A DNA stretch of 64,000 bases, taken from Gambelia wislizenii. Taxonomy: Eukaryota; Chordata; Lepidosauria; Squamata; Crotaphytidae. Numbering within the stretch: the first letter of the stretch is position 1; the number at the start of each line of letters is the position of its first letter. Position numbers and translations under genes: made by a program. This document shows positions 21,179-32,950 of this stretch, piece by piece. The notes below the pieces were generated by a model, which ran no database searches, had not been told where the DNA came from, and was given only the letters and a program-made list of their open reading frames with translations. The DNA lies in NCBI GenBank assembly GCA_030847615.1, contig JAUMIR010000002.1, positions 242,067,809 to 242,131,808 on the forward strand, read 5' to 3'.

Positions 21179-21574
21179 AATGGTTCTCAGAGGTTTCCAG
21201 GATTAGACAATGGATGCTCTGGAAGAGTTAATGATCATTAATGGGTAGTGAATTTGGAATTGAATAGGAGAAGGCAAGGTCTTTTGTTGGAAGGGGACGA
21301 GGGAAGGAAGGACCCATTTTACAAGCATCAAGGACTCTGCTATCGTTGAGTGGATTAGTGAATGTCTCACCTCCAAGTGTTAATCTCTGACCTGAGTATT
21401 TGTTTGGGAAATTTCCAGTGGCCCTTCCTGTGGTCATACATGACTCCAACCTTGGTATTTGGGGACCCCTCATTTATCTGCTAACCACCTGAAGGCCACA
21501 TTAAGCCAAATTGTTAAATACAGCCAATTATTTGATGTTCCAAGATGGGGGTTATCAGAGTAGGTAACAGTGTG

Positions 21575-21690
21575 ACCCTCCAGATATTACTGAATTGCAA
21601 CTACCATGCTTCCTCTTCACAGAGTATGCTTCCTGGGGCTGATGGGAGTTCCAGTTCAACACATGGAGGGCCACATGTTCCCCCTCTGCT
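21575..21690. repeat. Short hAT-like dispersed fragment
   Basis: GACCCTCCAGATATTACTGA, GGGGCTGATGGGAGTTCCAG and GGAGGGCCACATGTTCCCC are the blocks of a widespread reptilian palindromic repeat. Confidence 0.5.
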
Positions 21691-21844
21691 CTATAGATTA
21701 GGCTTGTAATGGCTACATCTACATGGAAGGTACAAATGATCAGCAAGCAAATTTATCATTTGAAAATTATTTTAAAATGTTCCCATTGTGAGGCTCAGGC
21801 TTGATATGACAGTCAATTCATAACTTAATTAGGAGTTACTTAAT

Positions 21845-22065
21845 TAGGAGAATATCACACTACATTATTATAGTGCTATTAGTCCACTTTAACTGCTCTG
21901 GCTGCCTCCTGTTGAATCCTGGGATTTGCAGATTAGGGAGGGGCATTCACAACTCTCAGCCAGATAGCTCTTAGGCCTCACTAAACTACAAACGCCAGGA
22001 TTCCACAGGAGGCAGCCAGAGCAGTGAAAGTGGAATAATAGCACTATAACGGTGTAGTGTGCCAT
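21845..22065. mobile_element. Palindromic MITE
   Basis: ATCACACTACATTATTATAG, then CCACTTTAACTGCTCTGG, mirrored at the right by CCAGAGCAGTGAAAGTGGAA and GCACTATAACGGTGTAGTGT. About 220 bases, both arms well preserved. Confidence 0.8.
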
Positions 22066-23429
22066 CCTCCCCAGCTCTTTTCTCTCTAAAGGATCACAGA
22101 TACATATTTTCCTAGGAAACACATTCAGAGTTCTAGAAAATTGGCAAGAGAAGCAACTGGTGAAAAGCAGCAGAATGAGGATGGATTAAGCACACAATCC
22201 ACAAGTTGCTTCCCTGCTTCAAAACTTCTGGTGAGAAGAAACAACCGTGTGGATAGTATTATGCCCATTTGCAGGTACTGTCTGTTTCCAGCCTCTGCTA
22301 CAAAGCTCACTGGGTGGTCTTCGCAAACCACCGGCTCTCACCTTAACCTGTTACACAGCACTGCTGATGATAACTTTAGATTTTATAATCTGCCCTGTGC
22401 TTTGGCAGGAGGTGGGAGGCCCAGCCCCTTTTTCCTTGGAGCGTTTCTGTCAGTCCAAGCCTGAGTCAGGATAATCCAAAATATGAACCTCAGACTACAG
22501 CACCAAAATGCCACAGTAAAGTATGACCCCTCTTCATTGGAAAGCACAATCCAAGCACATGCCCAAGGAACCAGCTACCCAATATATGCCATAATGCATG
22601 AGTTTATCCACTCTAAAGATCATGGGACAGGGGTGCCAAGTGACTCAAAAAAAAGGAAGACCTGATCTTCTCCTGTGCCTTTGGCAATAGGTTGAACTTT
22701 CAGAACTTGTCAAGCAGGAGACATTTTTCGTGGGATAATGAAAAGCTTTATTATTAACCCTGATTATAGATACAGATCAAATTGCTGTTAAAGACACAGG
22801 AGTGGCTGATTAAAAAAAGGAAAAGCTGGCAAGTGTTATCCCTGAAAACCCCCTGAAGTAGAATGGTCAAAGCTGTATAACTGAATGACCTTTGAAAGGC
22901 ACATGTTTTATCATATGTACCTGGAGCACAGATGAAGCTAAATTAAATTACTTACAACCTAGTTATAAATATGTCTAATCAGAAGTAAGTCGGATTCAAT
23001 ATAGCGGGGTAATTAGTCCATCATAGGAAGCATGCATAAGACTGAAGACTACTTTAAAAATTCCATTCGCTTCACTGGACAACCAAGGATGCCACTTCAG
23101 ATTTCAGTGTGGGAGAGATCCAGAATCATGTCTCCCACCCTTCTGAAAATCAGAAATGGGATTGCTGATTTTACATTGTGGCATTTAAGTATATATGTGT
23201 GCAAGAATGCATTGTATTAAAATTGTGTATTTATTTTTTTTTAGAGTACACATTACAGTTACTGTTTCACGCCTCATAATGCATGGATCCTTATGGATGA
23301 TGGCACTACACACACACACACATCCCAACCCCTAAGTGTAGGTTGGTGCTGCACTGAGTATGTAGGTGAAGAAAGTTGGACCAGATCAACTCCACCAAGC
23401 TCATCCACCCAAGTCTCAGTAATGCATAC
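22066..23429. other. No gene recognised
   Basis: Several short open frames overlap on both strands at 22125-22474 without a domain. No repeat family is recognised. Confidence 0.45.
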
Positions 23430-23432
23430 CAG

Positions 23433-24077
23433 GGGATTGTCTATATGAGGCAATAAAATGTGGGTTGGTGTGCAGTAATGCCAATTTGCAGCAGCGTCCA
23501 TTTGTTTCCACGTTTTTTTTTGGCAACATCGCAGGTATGTAAAACTATCCGTGTTTGATGTTCACATGGGCATGCCTGCAAATCAAGATGGTGGGTGCGA
23601 GTGAATTCCTTGTGTTTCAGTTCCTCAAGTTGCTCCGCTGAACAGTCTTTTTTTAAAATGTAAATCCAAGGTCCAGAAGTGCAACCTTCTGCTTAAACAA
23701 GCTTTTAAAAAAACTGTTTCATTGCCTCAGCACACAGTCGCTACCGCAAACATTCAACATGGTGGTTCCAGCCACTTTGTTGCCAGCAAGCTCCGCCCAC
23801 CCATGCACATCTGACCAATCAGCATTCCACTTCCATCCTCACTGAGAATGCGCTGCAATCCAAATTGGTTGTCCAATGAGCAGAAATGCACATTTCCCTC
23901 GCAGGTTTTTTTTTAAAAAAAAACTTCAGGAAAAGCTGCAAAGTCTTTTCCAGCACAAGGTATGGCGTTTTTGGCCCCCATCCTCCCAAATACAATGAAT
24001 CGCTGTGGGATCCCATTTAGACAAAAAGTATTCTCCTCAAATGCTATGGGGAGTATTTTCACCATTTAGACAAGCCC
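23433..24077 (-). mobile_element. Harbinger-like MITE, copy C
   Basis: The ends GGGATTGTCTATATGAGGCA and CATTTAGACAAGCCC are an inverted pair flanked by CAG (23430-23432, 24078-24080). In reverse it follows copies A and B throughout (CAAGATGGTGGGTGCGAG, CCAACATGGTGG-like core, GACCAATCAGCATT, GGGATCCCATTTAGACA). Confidence 0.8.
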
Positions 24078-24134
24078 CAGGGCAACCCCTTCATTCACAG
24101 CCAAGTCGTGGATGACCGTTGTTTTATTGTGGAC

Positions 24135-24600
24135 TGCCAGCAGACTGGAGGAGGGCAAATGTTGTCCCCATCTTCAAAAAGGCGGGGGGACCCAAACAAT
24201 TATTGTCCAGTCAGCCTGACCTCTATACCAGGAAAGATTCTAGAGCAGATCATTAAACAGTCAGTTTGTAAGCACTTAGAAAGGGATGCTGTGATCACTA
24301 AATGTCAGCATGGATTTCTCAAAAACAAGTCATGCTGGACTAATCTTATTTGTTTTTATGATGGAGCTACAAGCTTGGTATATGAAGGTAATGCTGTGGA
24401 TGTAGCATATCTTGATTTCAGTAAGGCCTTTGACAAAGTCCCCCATGATATTTTTTGCAATTAAGCTAGTAATGTGGGCCAGACAATACTACAGTTAGGT
24501 GGATTTGTAATTGGTTGAGCAACCAAACTCAAAGGGTGCTCACCAATAGCTCCTCTTCATCCTGGAGAGAAGTGACTAGCAGGGTGCCACAGGGGGATTA
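24135..24600 (+). pseudogene. CR1 LINE reverse transcriptase fragment
   Basis: The translation shows the N-terminal RT blocks of CR1 ORF2: DPNNYCPVSLTSIPGKILEQ, then KCQHGFLKNKSC with TNLICFYD, then VDVAYLDFSKAFDKVPHDI. The LDFSKAFDKV block is RT motif A with its catalytic Asp. The upstream PIFKKG-type block is in another frame, so there is a frameshift near 24180. A stop follows the motif-A block, and after about 24590 (GVPQG-like) the sequence passes into an LTR-like repeat. Endonuclease and the YADD motif are absent. It is a relic. Confidence 0.85.
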
Positions 24601-25450
24601 TTAGCTCAAATGGAAGCCTTCAAGAGGCAGGTAACTTCAGGGATCTTTTCATCTATGGATACCAGGTGAAACTGTAGAGAGCACTCTTGTTAAAGTGAAA
24701 TAAAATATTTTTATTGAAAATAATACAAAGTAAACTCACACACTCAACATGTGTGCCTTAGAATGATACAAGGCTATAGCAGAGTAAGACAGAAAGATTA
24801 GATAGAGAGGGAGAGATTCGGACATATAGGATGATAGTTACCAGTCTTGGAGGAAAGAGCTTCTTGCAGCAAATATACTCAGACAGGAATCTGAAGGTGG
24901 CACAGGAGGTTCTGATCCGAGATGCACCAAGAGAGTGGCTGGGTTTGTCCACCATGGCACACTTTACTATTGTTAGGGGAATAATATTTATACCTTATTT
25001 CATATCCTGAAGGGGTACTCTGGTTAGGACAAAGCCTGGATGGCTTTCCCACAGGATAAACAATGAAAACTGAAATTCAACTGATTGTGTTAGTGGTTGG
25101 CAGATAGAAATTGATGGTTTACTACAACCTCGCAAGGTTGGACAGGAGGTGGGTATAGGAGAGATTTCCATAGGAATAGGTTAGGGAATGGTCACTTAAT
25201 TGTTTGATTGAATCATTGCTGAGACGGCCAGGACTGGAAGAAAGGATTGGCACATACCTCCTTAACAATTGTGTTTACTAAGGGACTTCCGCACAATCCT
25301 AATATGGGCTTTCTTGCCACAATATTTCTAAGATCTATTCCAGGTCATTGTGACCTCCTACTGACCATTAGTTTACCCCAGCCAACCTGACCCTGAAAAG
25401 TGTCCAATATTTCCCATTATGAGACATCGTGGGGAGGGGGTAGTGGCGCA
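24601..25450 (-). mobile_element. LTR-like dispersed repeat, copy 3
   Basis: Shares with 19970 and 29041 the blocks GGGATCTTTTCATC, ATACCAG, AATAAAATATTTTTATTG, CTCACACACTCAACATG and ACAAGGCTATAG. It separates two CR1 segments and ends near GGGGAGGGGGTAGTGGCGCA. Divergence from the other two copies is high. Confidence 0.4.
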
Positions 25451-25454
25451 TACT

Positions 25455-25885
25455 AACAAAAGCTCTGGAAGCCATGCCCTATGAGGAGCAGCTTAGCAAG
25501 CTGGATACCTTTAGCCTGGAGAAGAGAAGGTCAAGAGGTGACATGATAGCCATGTTTAAATGTTTCAAAGGATGTCCTACTGAGGATGGAGGAAGCTTGT
25601 TTTCTGCTGCCCCACAGACTAGGACATGGAGCAATGGATTCAAACTACAGGAAACGAGTTTCCACCTAAACCATTAGGAAGAACTTCCTGACAGTAAGAG
25701 ATGTTTGGAAATGGCATGCATTGCCTCGTAGTGTGGTGGAGTCTCCTTCTTTGGAGGTATTTAAACAGAGGCTGGATCGCCATCTGTCGGGGATGCTTTC
25801 ATTATGTATTCCTGCAAGTCAGGAGTTGGACTGGATGGCCCTTGTGGTTTCTTCCAACCTTAGGATTCTATTATTCTATGACCTG
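25455..25885 (+). pseudogene. CR1 LINE ORF2 C-terminus and 3' end
   Basis: Two frames give the CR1 C-terminal region: EAMPYEEQLSKLDTFSLEKR, then RGDMIAMFKCFKGCPTEDGG, then FKLQETSFHLNH and ESPSLEVFKQRLDRHLSG. The 3' end carries TTAGGATTCTATTATTCTATGA, the CR1 octamer tail. It may be the 3' part of the same insertion as 24135-24600, but the middle of ORF2 is missing and the LTR-like repeat lies between. Confidence 0.85.
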
Positions 25886-28800
25886 GCATTCAACAGAAAC
25901 ACCAGCAGACCAGAGGGTGAGATGACAGAGCAACCTGGATCTTGAAAGCTGGGAAATGCAGGATAGGTTTCAAATACCTATCCCACCTTTTCTTTACTTG
26001 GCATGTCCAACCCACAGTACCATACCTCCCTCTGCCCCAGATCACATGAATGAGACCACCTCATAACTGTAGCAACTCTATCAACTCAAGGCAACACTGT
26101 TCTTGTCATTATTGTGTTGTTGTTGTGATGAAAAGGAAATTAAGCATTTGTCATGGATGCATAACATACCAGCCCATAGTATAAAACTATTCAGATTTAA
26201 TGCCTGAACAAGATATATAAAGGTGTGTAAATGGTATGGGATTGTGTCTACTTGTTTGCCACCAATGTCTCTGTCCAGTGGTGGTGGGAATTGTAAGGGG
26301 TAGGGCCACACACAATCTATGGGGGTCTTCCATCTGTCTCCTGGAACCACCCAATTTTCCAATAAAAAAATGGAGAATTGCACATCCAGAACTTCATATT
26401 CAGGCAGCACAATTCTCCATTTTAATGCTATTTGCCTTTCTGCTTACACCACCACCATCCCCCTGCACTTTGGGCCCCAAAGAGCATTTTTACTAAACTT
26501 TCTTTTTGGCTTGCAAAAAATGGGAGGGCATGATCTTCAGGGGTTAGGATGTGGTGGAATAGGGCAGGTATGGTCCTTGGACCATCAGTAAACTCTTCCC
26601 CCTGCTGTACAAGCTGCCCCCCCTCCCTCTGTCCTCACCTTCTCCATGAACGTAGGTAGAAAGCCTTTCTCCCAGGCTTAGAGCTTCTGAAGAAACAGGG
26701 CCCCTTCCTGAATGCATGGAGAGTTGTATTGCCCTCAAAGTTATGGTGTATAGAACCCCACTCGACACCTTGCCACTCAACCTGGCAATGTTAGGGAGCC
26801 AAGGGCAGAGCAGGGTGTGGTGGGGCTAGAGCCCATGTATATCCAGCCCCAGCCCCCTTACCCTAGTTTCCATCCCTTGTTTAAAAATAGCACCTCGAGA
26901 GTCCTTTTGTTGGTCCATTAAGCATCAGACCACTGCACTGGCCAGAAATACAGACATTCCTCAGGAACCATCTCAGGCAGTCTGAAACCAGGGCCAGCCC
27001 TATCATTAGGCTGTGAAGCAGCCACCTCAGACATTAGATTTTTTTGCATCAGGAAAAGGCAGCAAATTCTTATTTAACTTAACGGGTTTTTTTTCCCTGT
27101 CAGAAAGAGAGAAAAGGAAGTGGTGGGATTTTCTGCTTCAGGTGCCCCCAAATAACTTGGTTGTTATCAGCGTTGGGTGTTATGCACCTTGAAGTGCTGT
27201 TTTTTAGGGGAGATGGTAGTATCTTTTGTTGTTTTGTCTCAGGAAGCAAAATATCTTGGGAGGGACTTACCTGACACTCAGATGGTACGGGGGTTCCTCT
27301 GTCCTCCACACACATTCATGTGCATGGCGGGGGGATAACTTTGCACCAGGGCACATGCTTTACTGGAAGAAATCCCCAAATTAAACCTCAAGCATCACCA
27401 CTATAACAACAACAGAAAATATTCTTAAGGAGCAAGTGCTAGGAAATGCTCCTCTTTCAGCCTGAGACCTCCCACAGTGTCTGATTCCAGTCAGAGGAGG
27501 ACACAATACAAGGAAAGCTCAACCAATGGTCTGGCTCCTCTTCAAGCTACTCAGTCCCTTCACAGGATTGTGGTTACTGTTTCAATGACAGGTCAGTTTG
27601 CTTTCTGCAGCTGTGTGTGCATAAGAATATCAAGTGGGAATTGATCATCCACACACCCTAGAGGGCTGAACGAGACATGACAAGGCACCTAAGTCTAGTT
27701 TACTAATGTATCTGTTCCATTCACAAGTTGGGAAAAAAATAGACAAGGAGGGGTATTTGTTCATTTAAAATAAGAAATGGAGCATGTGAAGGGAGTCAAA
27801 TCCCCCCTAGGCCAGCTCACTCTGCCTTATTTCACTATTCCTCATGGCTTTCAGAGGGTTTGTCCCCAGCCCAACTCACTTCAGGAGTGGAAGCAAGTTT
27901 GTTGACCTGTGGCATTCTGCTGCCAAAGGCATAACAACAAAGCGTGCCTCTATCCAATACCCCCTTCAAGTCAAGGTGAATAGTTAAGGCTGTCCATGTT
28001 ATTTTAACACAAAACAAATACAGAAGGGAAGGGTCTCACCGCAGATGCACAAACCACAAAAAACCATCACAAAAACATAGACAAAAAGGTGTTAAAGCAC
28101 ACAATAAGAATTATAAATTAGAATGGTATTTACAGCCAATATGGATGACAAATGAATAGAATTATAAAAATACAGGAGGAAATTGTACCACAACTGATAA
28201 CCTTTGTAATATTATGTTCTGAGGTACTGTTCTTTGCATTTTCCTGCTTGATTTGTAAAATTACTTTGGGTAGTGCTCTAGGCATTGCAATTTTATTGTA
28301 ATTATATCCTTTAACATGTTATTTCAACACCTGAAAATTCCATAAGCACTCCCAGACCTTTTAAGAAAAATGAATAGAAGGACACGCTGAAGCCACCAGT
28401 ACCTGAGCAGTGGGAGTATGGCATCACCAGTATGCCATTATATTCTTTAAGATATTATTGTAGTTATTATTACACCATCAATGTATATAGCTCTATAGGA
28501 AAAATCAAATAGTAAGAATACACATCCATGCCAAAAGTGTACAATCTAAACATAACTTTTTAATCTCTGACATGTGAGTAAAAACACAATAAGAAACAAA
28601 TGAGATCACTAACAATCTGCTGTCCTTTCTTGACACCCAAAGCCAGCTGCTTGAGGCCTCTGCCTCAATCTGCTATCCCTGAGCAGACTGGCTTGGGAGA
28701 AAAGTGCTTCCAGTTGTGGAGTATAGTAATGTAAGGTGCAGAATGGGAGGGAGGCGACTTTGCTGTCCTCCATTGCACATGTATTTTCACCCCTGCATAT

Positions 28801-29040
28801 GCAAACAGGGCAGCAAATATATGTGTCTTACCCACATTTAGTTTGGCCCTTACTTGTAGTCCAGTGAAGATAACAGCCCTTTTCTTTAAAACAAGGCATA
28901 CAGGGAATGCAGACCTTGTCTTAAAACAAATGTGTGTTTACCTTTTGGCTAGTGGCAGCAGTGGTGTATCCTACAGAAAGTTGCAGAAAGCCAATGCAGC
29001 TGATCGTAACCAAACTGTAACCAATCAGAAGTTACTCATC
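25886..29040. other. Unassigned intergenic sequence
   Basis: The longest stretch here without a recognised element. GGCCAGCCCTATCATTAGGC (26991-27010) is a short dispersed fragment, and TTACACCATCAATGTATATAGC near 28470 resembles a LINE tail. Small open frames such as 26081-26410 (minus) lack motifs. No exon could be supported by splice sites plus protein similarity. Confidence 0.45.
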
Positions 29041-29950
29041 CTTAATATAGGGGTTAGAATACCAGACTGTTACCCTAAATGCTTGGGGGTCTTAAGGACC
29101 CTCAAAATGTCAATATTAATTTGGGGAAATAATATACTCAGCTTGGCTATGCGGCAACAGATAGCAGGATCTTTTGACTTATGTTTACCAGTACTAAGGA
29201 GGAGATGTTAAGCTAGATACTACAATAATTGGTTTTTATTAAGGAAACAATAATAACAATACTCACGCACACATTCAGGCTTCAAGCATTCACACAAGGC
29301 TAGTGACTATAGTAGGAAATATCGGGATAGAGAAGGGAGTTTGTTTTCAGGTGATGCTGTACCAATCTGAGGAGATAAGGTTGCAGAAGAAACTAGCAGA
29401 GTGGGCTCCCGATCAGAAATGGCTACACAGTTTGACATGGAGTTGAGAGGAAAATGAACTGTGCACACTTGAGTGGGCTTTTGGAAGGGTTTTTATAGTT
29501 AATATTTGCCTTCTGGGGAAGGGATTTTAAGTGAAAGACAATGCTTCTCGGAGTTGCTCAGGGTGAGACAATAGACACTGTGGGTATGTTAATGTCATCT
29601 TAATGTGCGGATACTTTGTAACTGAATGGAGGAAGCAACCTTCTTTGTTTGGGGAAGGGTAGAGGTATGAGGATAGTTTATAGGATGAGTATCCCAGCTT
29701 TGGCTGATAGGATTAACCAGATGTTCATGCATGCCGTTGCCTTGTGAATTAGCATTTCTTTGGAATTTGGGTGGCCCCTTGTTAAGTGTATACCTGACTG
29801 AGTCTGAACGCTAGCCTTTGGGATGTCTTGGAATTTTCCAGCATTAATGGCCACACTACGTGGAAGGCCACATTTGACCTAATTATTACCTATTGCCAAT
29901 TTATTATTACAGATATGGGGCAGGGGGTGTCATGGTAGGTAACAAGACCA
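29041..29950 (-). mobile_element. LTR-like dispersed repeat, copy 2, uninterrupted
   Basis: Runs from GGGGTCTTAAGGACC through GCAGGATCTTTTGACTTATG, TTTTTATTAAGGAAACAATAA, CATTCACACAAGGCTAG, GGCTACACAGTTTGACATGG and GAACTGTGCACAC to CATGGTAGGTAACAAG. On the minus strand it begins TGTTACCTACC and has AATAAAAACC near its 3' side. No coding domain. It serves as an empty-site reference for copy 1. Confidence 0.5.
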
Positions 29951-30084
29951 AGGAGATGTAAGTTCAGATCTCTACCTGGTGACATATTTTTTTTGGGGGG
30001 GTGACCGTAGCTAGTCTCACTCTCTTAGCCTAAACTACCTCGTTGTGCTGAAGGAAGGATAAAATGGGAGGCAGGAAAACCAAG

Positions 30085-30322
30085 GAGCCAGCGTGGTGTA
30101 TCAGTTTGAGTGTTGGACTAGAACACTGGAAGACCAGAGTTCAAATCCCCACTCGGCCATGGAAACCCTCTGGGTGACCTTGGGCAAGTCACATTCTCTC
30201 CACTTCAGAGGAAGGCAAGGGCAAAGCCTCTCTGAACAAATGCTGCCAAGAAAACCCTGTAATTAGGTTTGCCTGAGGGTTGCCATAAGTCAGAAATGAC
30301 TTGAAGGTACACAACAAGGGAA
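30085..30322 (+). repeat. Sauria-type SINE
   Basis: The head GGAGCCAGCGTGGTGTATCA through GAGTTCAAATCCCC (B box) is tRNA-derived. The body GGGTGACCTTGGGCAAGTCA and the tail CCATAAGTCAGAAATGACTT with GAAGGTACACAAC are the Bov-B-like end used for LINE-driven retroposition. Confidence 0.9.
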
Positions 30323-30764
30323 ACCACACCTGCCAGCCTGAGATGTTTTGAAGGTTTTAAATGAGATTAATAAATCAAAGCAAAAATAATCATCACAAAG
30401 TAGCACGATATATTAGCAAAATAGAACTCAGGAGAGAAGCAGCAGCAGTAGCTGCTGGAACAGCAAGAAGGGAGGAATGGCATAGTTTGGGCGTGACATT
30501 GGACTATAGCCAGATTTAAGGCCCATCCATCCAGACAGCTCTTAGCACGATCAATTAGAAAGCCACGTGCAGCCCTTCCAGATTTCCCTCCTTAGCAGGT
30601 TTTCTTCTGACAAGGACAATGATGGGGAAAACAGTGGAAAAAATGAGAAGGTAACCAGTAGAAGACAATGTCTTCTGGACATCCTGTAATACTGTGTCAA
30701 TGAGCTAGGGCAGCAATGCAATAAAAGCTTTGTTAGGGAGATCCACTGGTTAAAATACAATTGT
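30323..30764. other. No gene recognised
   Basis: A minus-strand open frame at 30551-30760 has no motif and is treated as chance. Confidence 0.45.
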
Positions 30765-30990
30765 TGTAGGGTGCTTTCAAATCATTTCCAACTTATAGAG
30801 ACCCTAAGATGAACTTATCACAAAGTTTTCTTGACAAGATTTGTTCAGAGGGGGGTTGCCTTTGCCTTTCTCTGAGGCTGACTTGCCCCAGGACACCCAG
30901 TGGGTTTTCATGGCCGAAAAGGGATTTGAACGCTGGTCTCAAGAGTCACAATCCAATGCTCAAACCACTATACCACACTGGCCTGCTGAA
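30765..30990 (-). repeat. Sauria-type SINE
   Basis: Reverse copy: GGGTTGCCTTTGCCTTTCTC, CCCAGTGGGTTTTCATGGCC, GAACGCTGGTCTC, CCACTATACCACACTGGC. The B box and tRNA-like head are recognisable. Confidence 0.9.
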
Positions 30991-31056
30991 ATCCATGTTA
31001 CTTCTGTCTAACTGAAGTCCCATTGAATGGAAAAGGTTTAGGGTAAGTTTGAGTGA

Positions 31057-31352
31057 GGAGATTATCAGACGCAGCAAAAAGTACCTTAGCAGAACGCCAG
31101 GACAACATTACTCTCCCATGAATGGGACCCCGTTTCAGAAAATGCCATCCTTGTTGTGTGCTGATCTTGTGCGGCAGCTGTTAGTAAGGCATCGCTTTTC
31201 ATTGATGGGAGCTCCCCAATGCCTTACTAAGCAATGCCTTACTAACAGCTGCAGCACAGGAGCAAAATGCCATGAGGACAAGAATGTCTGAAACCGGGTC
31301 CTGTTCGCAGCATTCTGCTAAGGTACTTTTTGGACATAGCTGATAATCTGTC
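31057..31352. mobile_element. Foldback MITE with GATTATCAGACG ends
   Basis: The left arm GGAGATTATCAGACGCAGC, AAAAAGTACCTTAGCAGAA is mirrored by TTCTGCTAAGGTACTTTTT and AGCTGATAATCTG. A second inner inverted pair is CAGCTGTTAGTAAGGCAT with ATGCCTTACTAACAGCTG. TGA flanks the element (31054-31056, 31353-31355). The ends share the TTATCAGACG core with 1074-1686 and 10554-11741. Confidence 0.75.
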
Positions 31353-31589
31353 TGAATCAAACTAATCTACATTTCCTGGACCACTCAAATGAGCAAATAA
31401 TGTAAACTCTGGGACAAAACAGAACAGAAGCATCATTTCAGTGACTTTTTTTAAAAAATAAGTGTGCGTATACATGTACAGATATTTAAAATACTCATTA
31501 ATTTTCATATCCTCAGTACAAGAGGGGTGTTTCGATACATGAAACACCCTGTTGAGGAAAAGAACAGCCTTAAAATTCTTTGTACTTTG

Positions 31590-31810
31590 GGACTTCTTTT
31601 GGGAAATCCATTTGCACAAAACACTTTTTTTCCTGTGCTGAAAATGTATTTTTGCACAAAAGCTTGTTTTCTGCAAAAAGCAGGGGGGGGGGTTGCACAT
31701 GCCCTGCTTCCTGCGCAAAAAGATTGCTTTTTGTACAGAAACTTGCTCTGATGGGGGAGGGGAAACACTGCATAGTGCATTTTTTTTGCAAATGAATTTT
31801 CCCCAAAGAA
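31590..31810. repeat. Degenerate TTTTGCACAAAA-type tandem repeat
   Basis: TTTGCACAAAACACTTTTTT, TTTTTGCACAAAAGC, TTCTGCAAAAAGC, CTGCGCAAAAAGATTGC and TTTGTACAGAAACTTGC follow each other. The composition matches 8520-8850. Three overlapping open frames here are composition artefacts. Confidence 0.55.
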
Positions 31811-32311
31811 GCCCCAGGTATGTATATTGGTTGAAAATTGCACAGAAGTCCTCATATACTTGCACAGTAGGGAGAAAACTGTTGCAGTTTGTTGTTCTTC
31901 CATTTGGCAATAAACACAGATTTATAATAACATATGTATGTGGAAATGTGTGCACACATGCACACATACATGTATAGTGATTTCTCTTCTTGTTAAAAAA
32001 AGAAGCCTTAAGTTTCCAGATTTTCAGCTTAGTGGAAATATAGTTAAACAAGATCATGGTAAAAGTATCACATTATGAGTACTGTATTGTGGAAAGAGCA
32101 AGTGGTCATGCTGGCTCAAGGACTCTGGGAGTTAAAGATCTAACCAATAACCCTTTCAAGCTATGCCAGTATCACTCTGGGACTGCAGTCATGACCTATA
32201 TTGGTGGTGCCTGTGAGCTGGCACCTCTCTGGCCATTAAGTGATAGGGTTGGAGGACTGAGCTAAACAAAACATTGATCTTTAACAAGTGAGGATGACAG
32301 CTGTTCTCTCA
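31811..32311. other. No gene recognised
   Basis: A CACACATG-rich spot near 31940-31970 is the only structure seen. Confidence 0.45.
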
Positions 32312-32314
32312 TAG

Positions 32315-32950
32315 GGCATGTCTATATGGAGGGGGGAAATGTGGATTGCTGCAGGGTAAAGCCAACTCGCAGCAACTTCTATCTATCTTAATGGTGTATT
32401 TGCAAGATCACAGGCATGCGAAGTAAACCATGTTCAGTGTTCCCACGGGCATGCCTGTGAATAAACATGGCATGTGTGAGTTAATTGCTCGTGATTTTAT
32501 TTTCCCCAGATTGCCCCTGCTGAACACTTTTTAAAAACAAAATACAAGGTGCGGAAGAGCGACCTTCTGCTTTAGCAAACACACACACAAAAAAGAAAAA
32601 GGTTGTTTTCTCACCATAGTGCACGATCACTACAGCAAAAATCCAAGATGGCAGTTCTGGGTGCTTGCCTTGTTAGCAAGCTCCACCCTGTCCCCCCATG
32701 TCTGACCAATCATCTACTCATATTGGGAAAGTGAATCAACTCGGTTGCTTGTTCCCATGAGTAATGATGTGCACCCGCCTTGTTGTTTTTCAAAAAATAT
32801 GGGAAAAGCTGCGAAGGCTTTCCCCATGGAGTATATGACATTCCTGGCTCCGTCCCTTCAGAATACAGCAAATAGATCTGGGATCCCACTGGGACGGATT
32901 GTTTTCTCCTCACATGCTTGTGAGGAGTGTTTTCGCTCTTTAGACAAACC
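32315..32950 (-). mobile_element. Harbinger-like MITE, copy D
   Basis: The ends GGCATGTCTATATGGAGG and GCTCTTTAGACAAACC are an inverted pair. Flanks TAG (32312-32314) and TAC (32951-32953) are a 3-bp duplication with one change. Interior blocks follow copy E closely: AAAAATCCAAGATGGCAG, TTGCCTTGTTAGCAAGCTC, GACCAATCATCTACTCATAT. Confidence 0.8.

Larger units (their letters stand above)
19970..21570 (-). mobile_element. LTR-like dispersed repeat, copy 1, interrupted
   Basis: The halves 19970-20496 and 21182-21570 line up with the continuous copy at 29041-29950: GGATCTTTTAACCTGTGTATACCAG, CAGCATTCACACAC, CACACAAGGCTA, AGTAGGAAATAT, GGCTACACAGTTTGA, GAACTGTGCAC, then GTCTGA-like and GTAGGTAACA at the end. 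On the minus strand it would start TGTTACCTAC and carry an AATAAA-like signal near its 3' side, as an LTR does. The class (ERV or gypsy) is unknown. A Harbinger-like MITE splits it. Confidence 0.5.

Noticed and set aside
25886..29040. Possible exons of a host gene in the repeat-poor stretch
   Set aside because: No open frame shows a recognisable domain flanked by convincing splice sites; a similarity search would be needed to claim one.
30087..30160. tRNA gene
   Set aside because: Only the B box and part of the head are tRNA-like and it continues into a SINE body; no cloverleaf can be drawn.
31362..32057. 231-codon minus-strand open frame, Cys- and Lys-rich
   Set aside because: Same explanation as 8222-8854: the degenerate TGCACAAAA repeat keeps several frames open.
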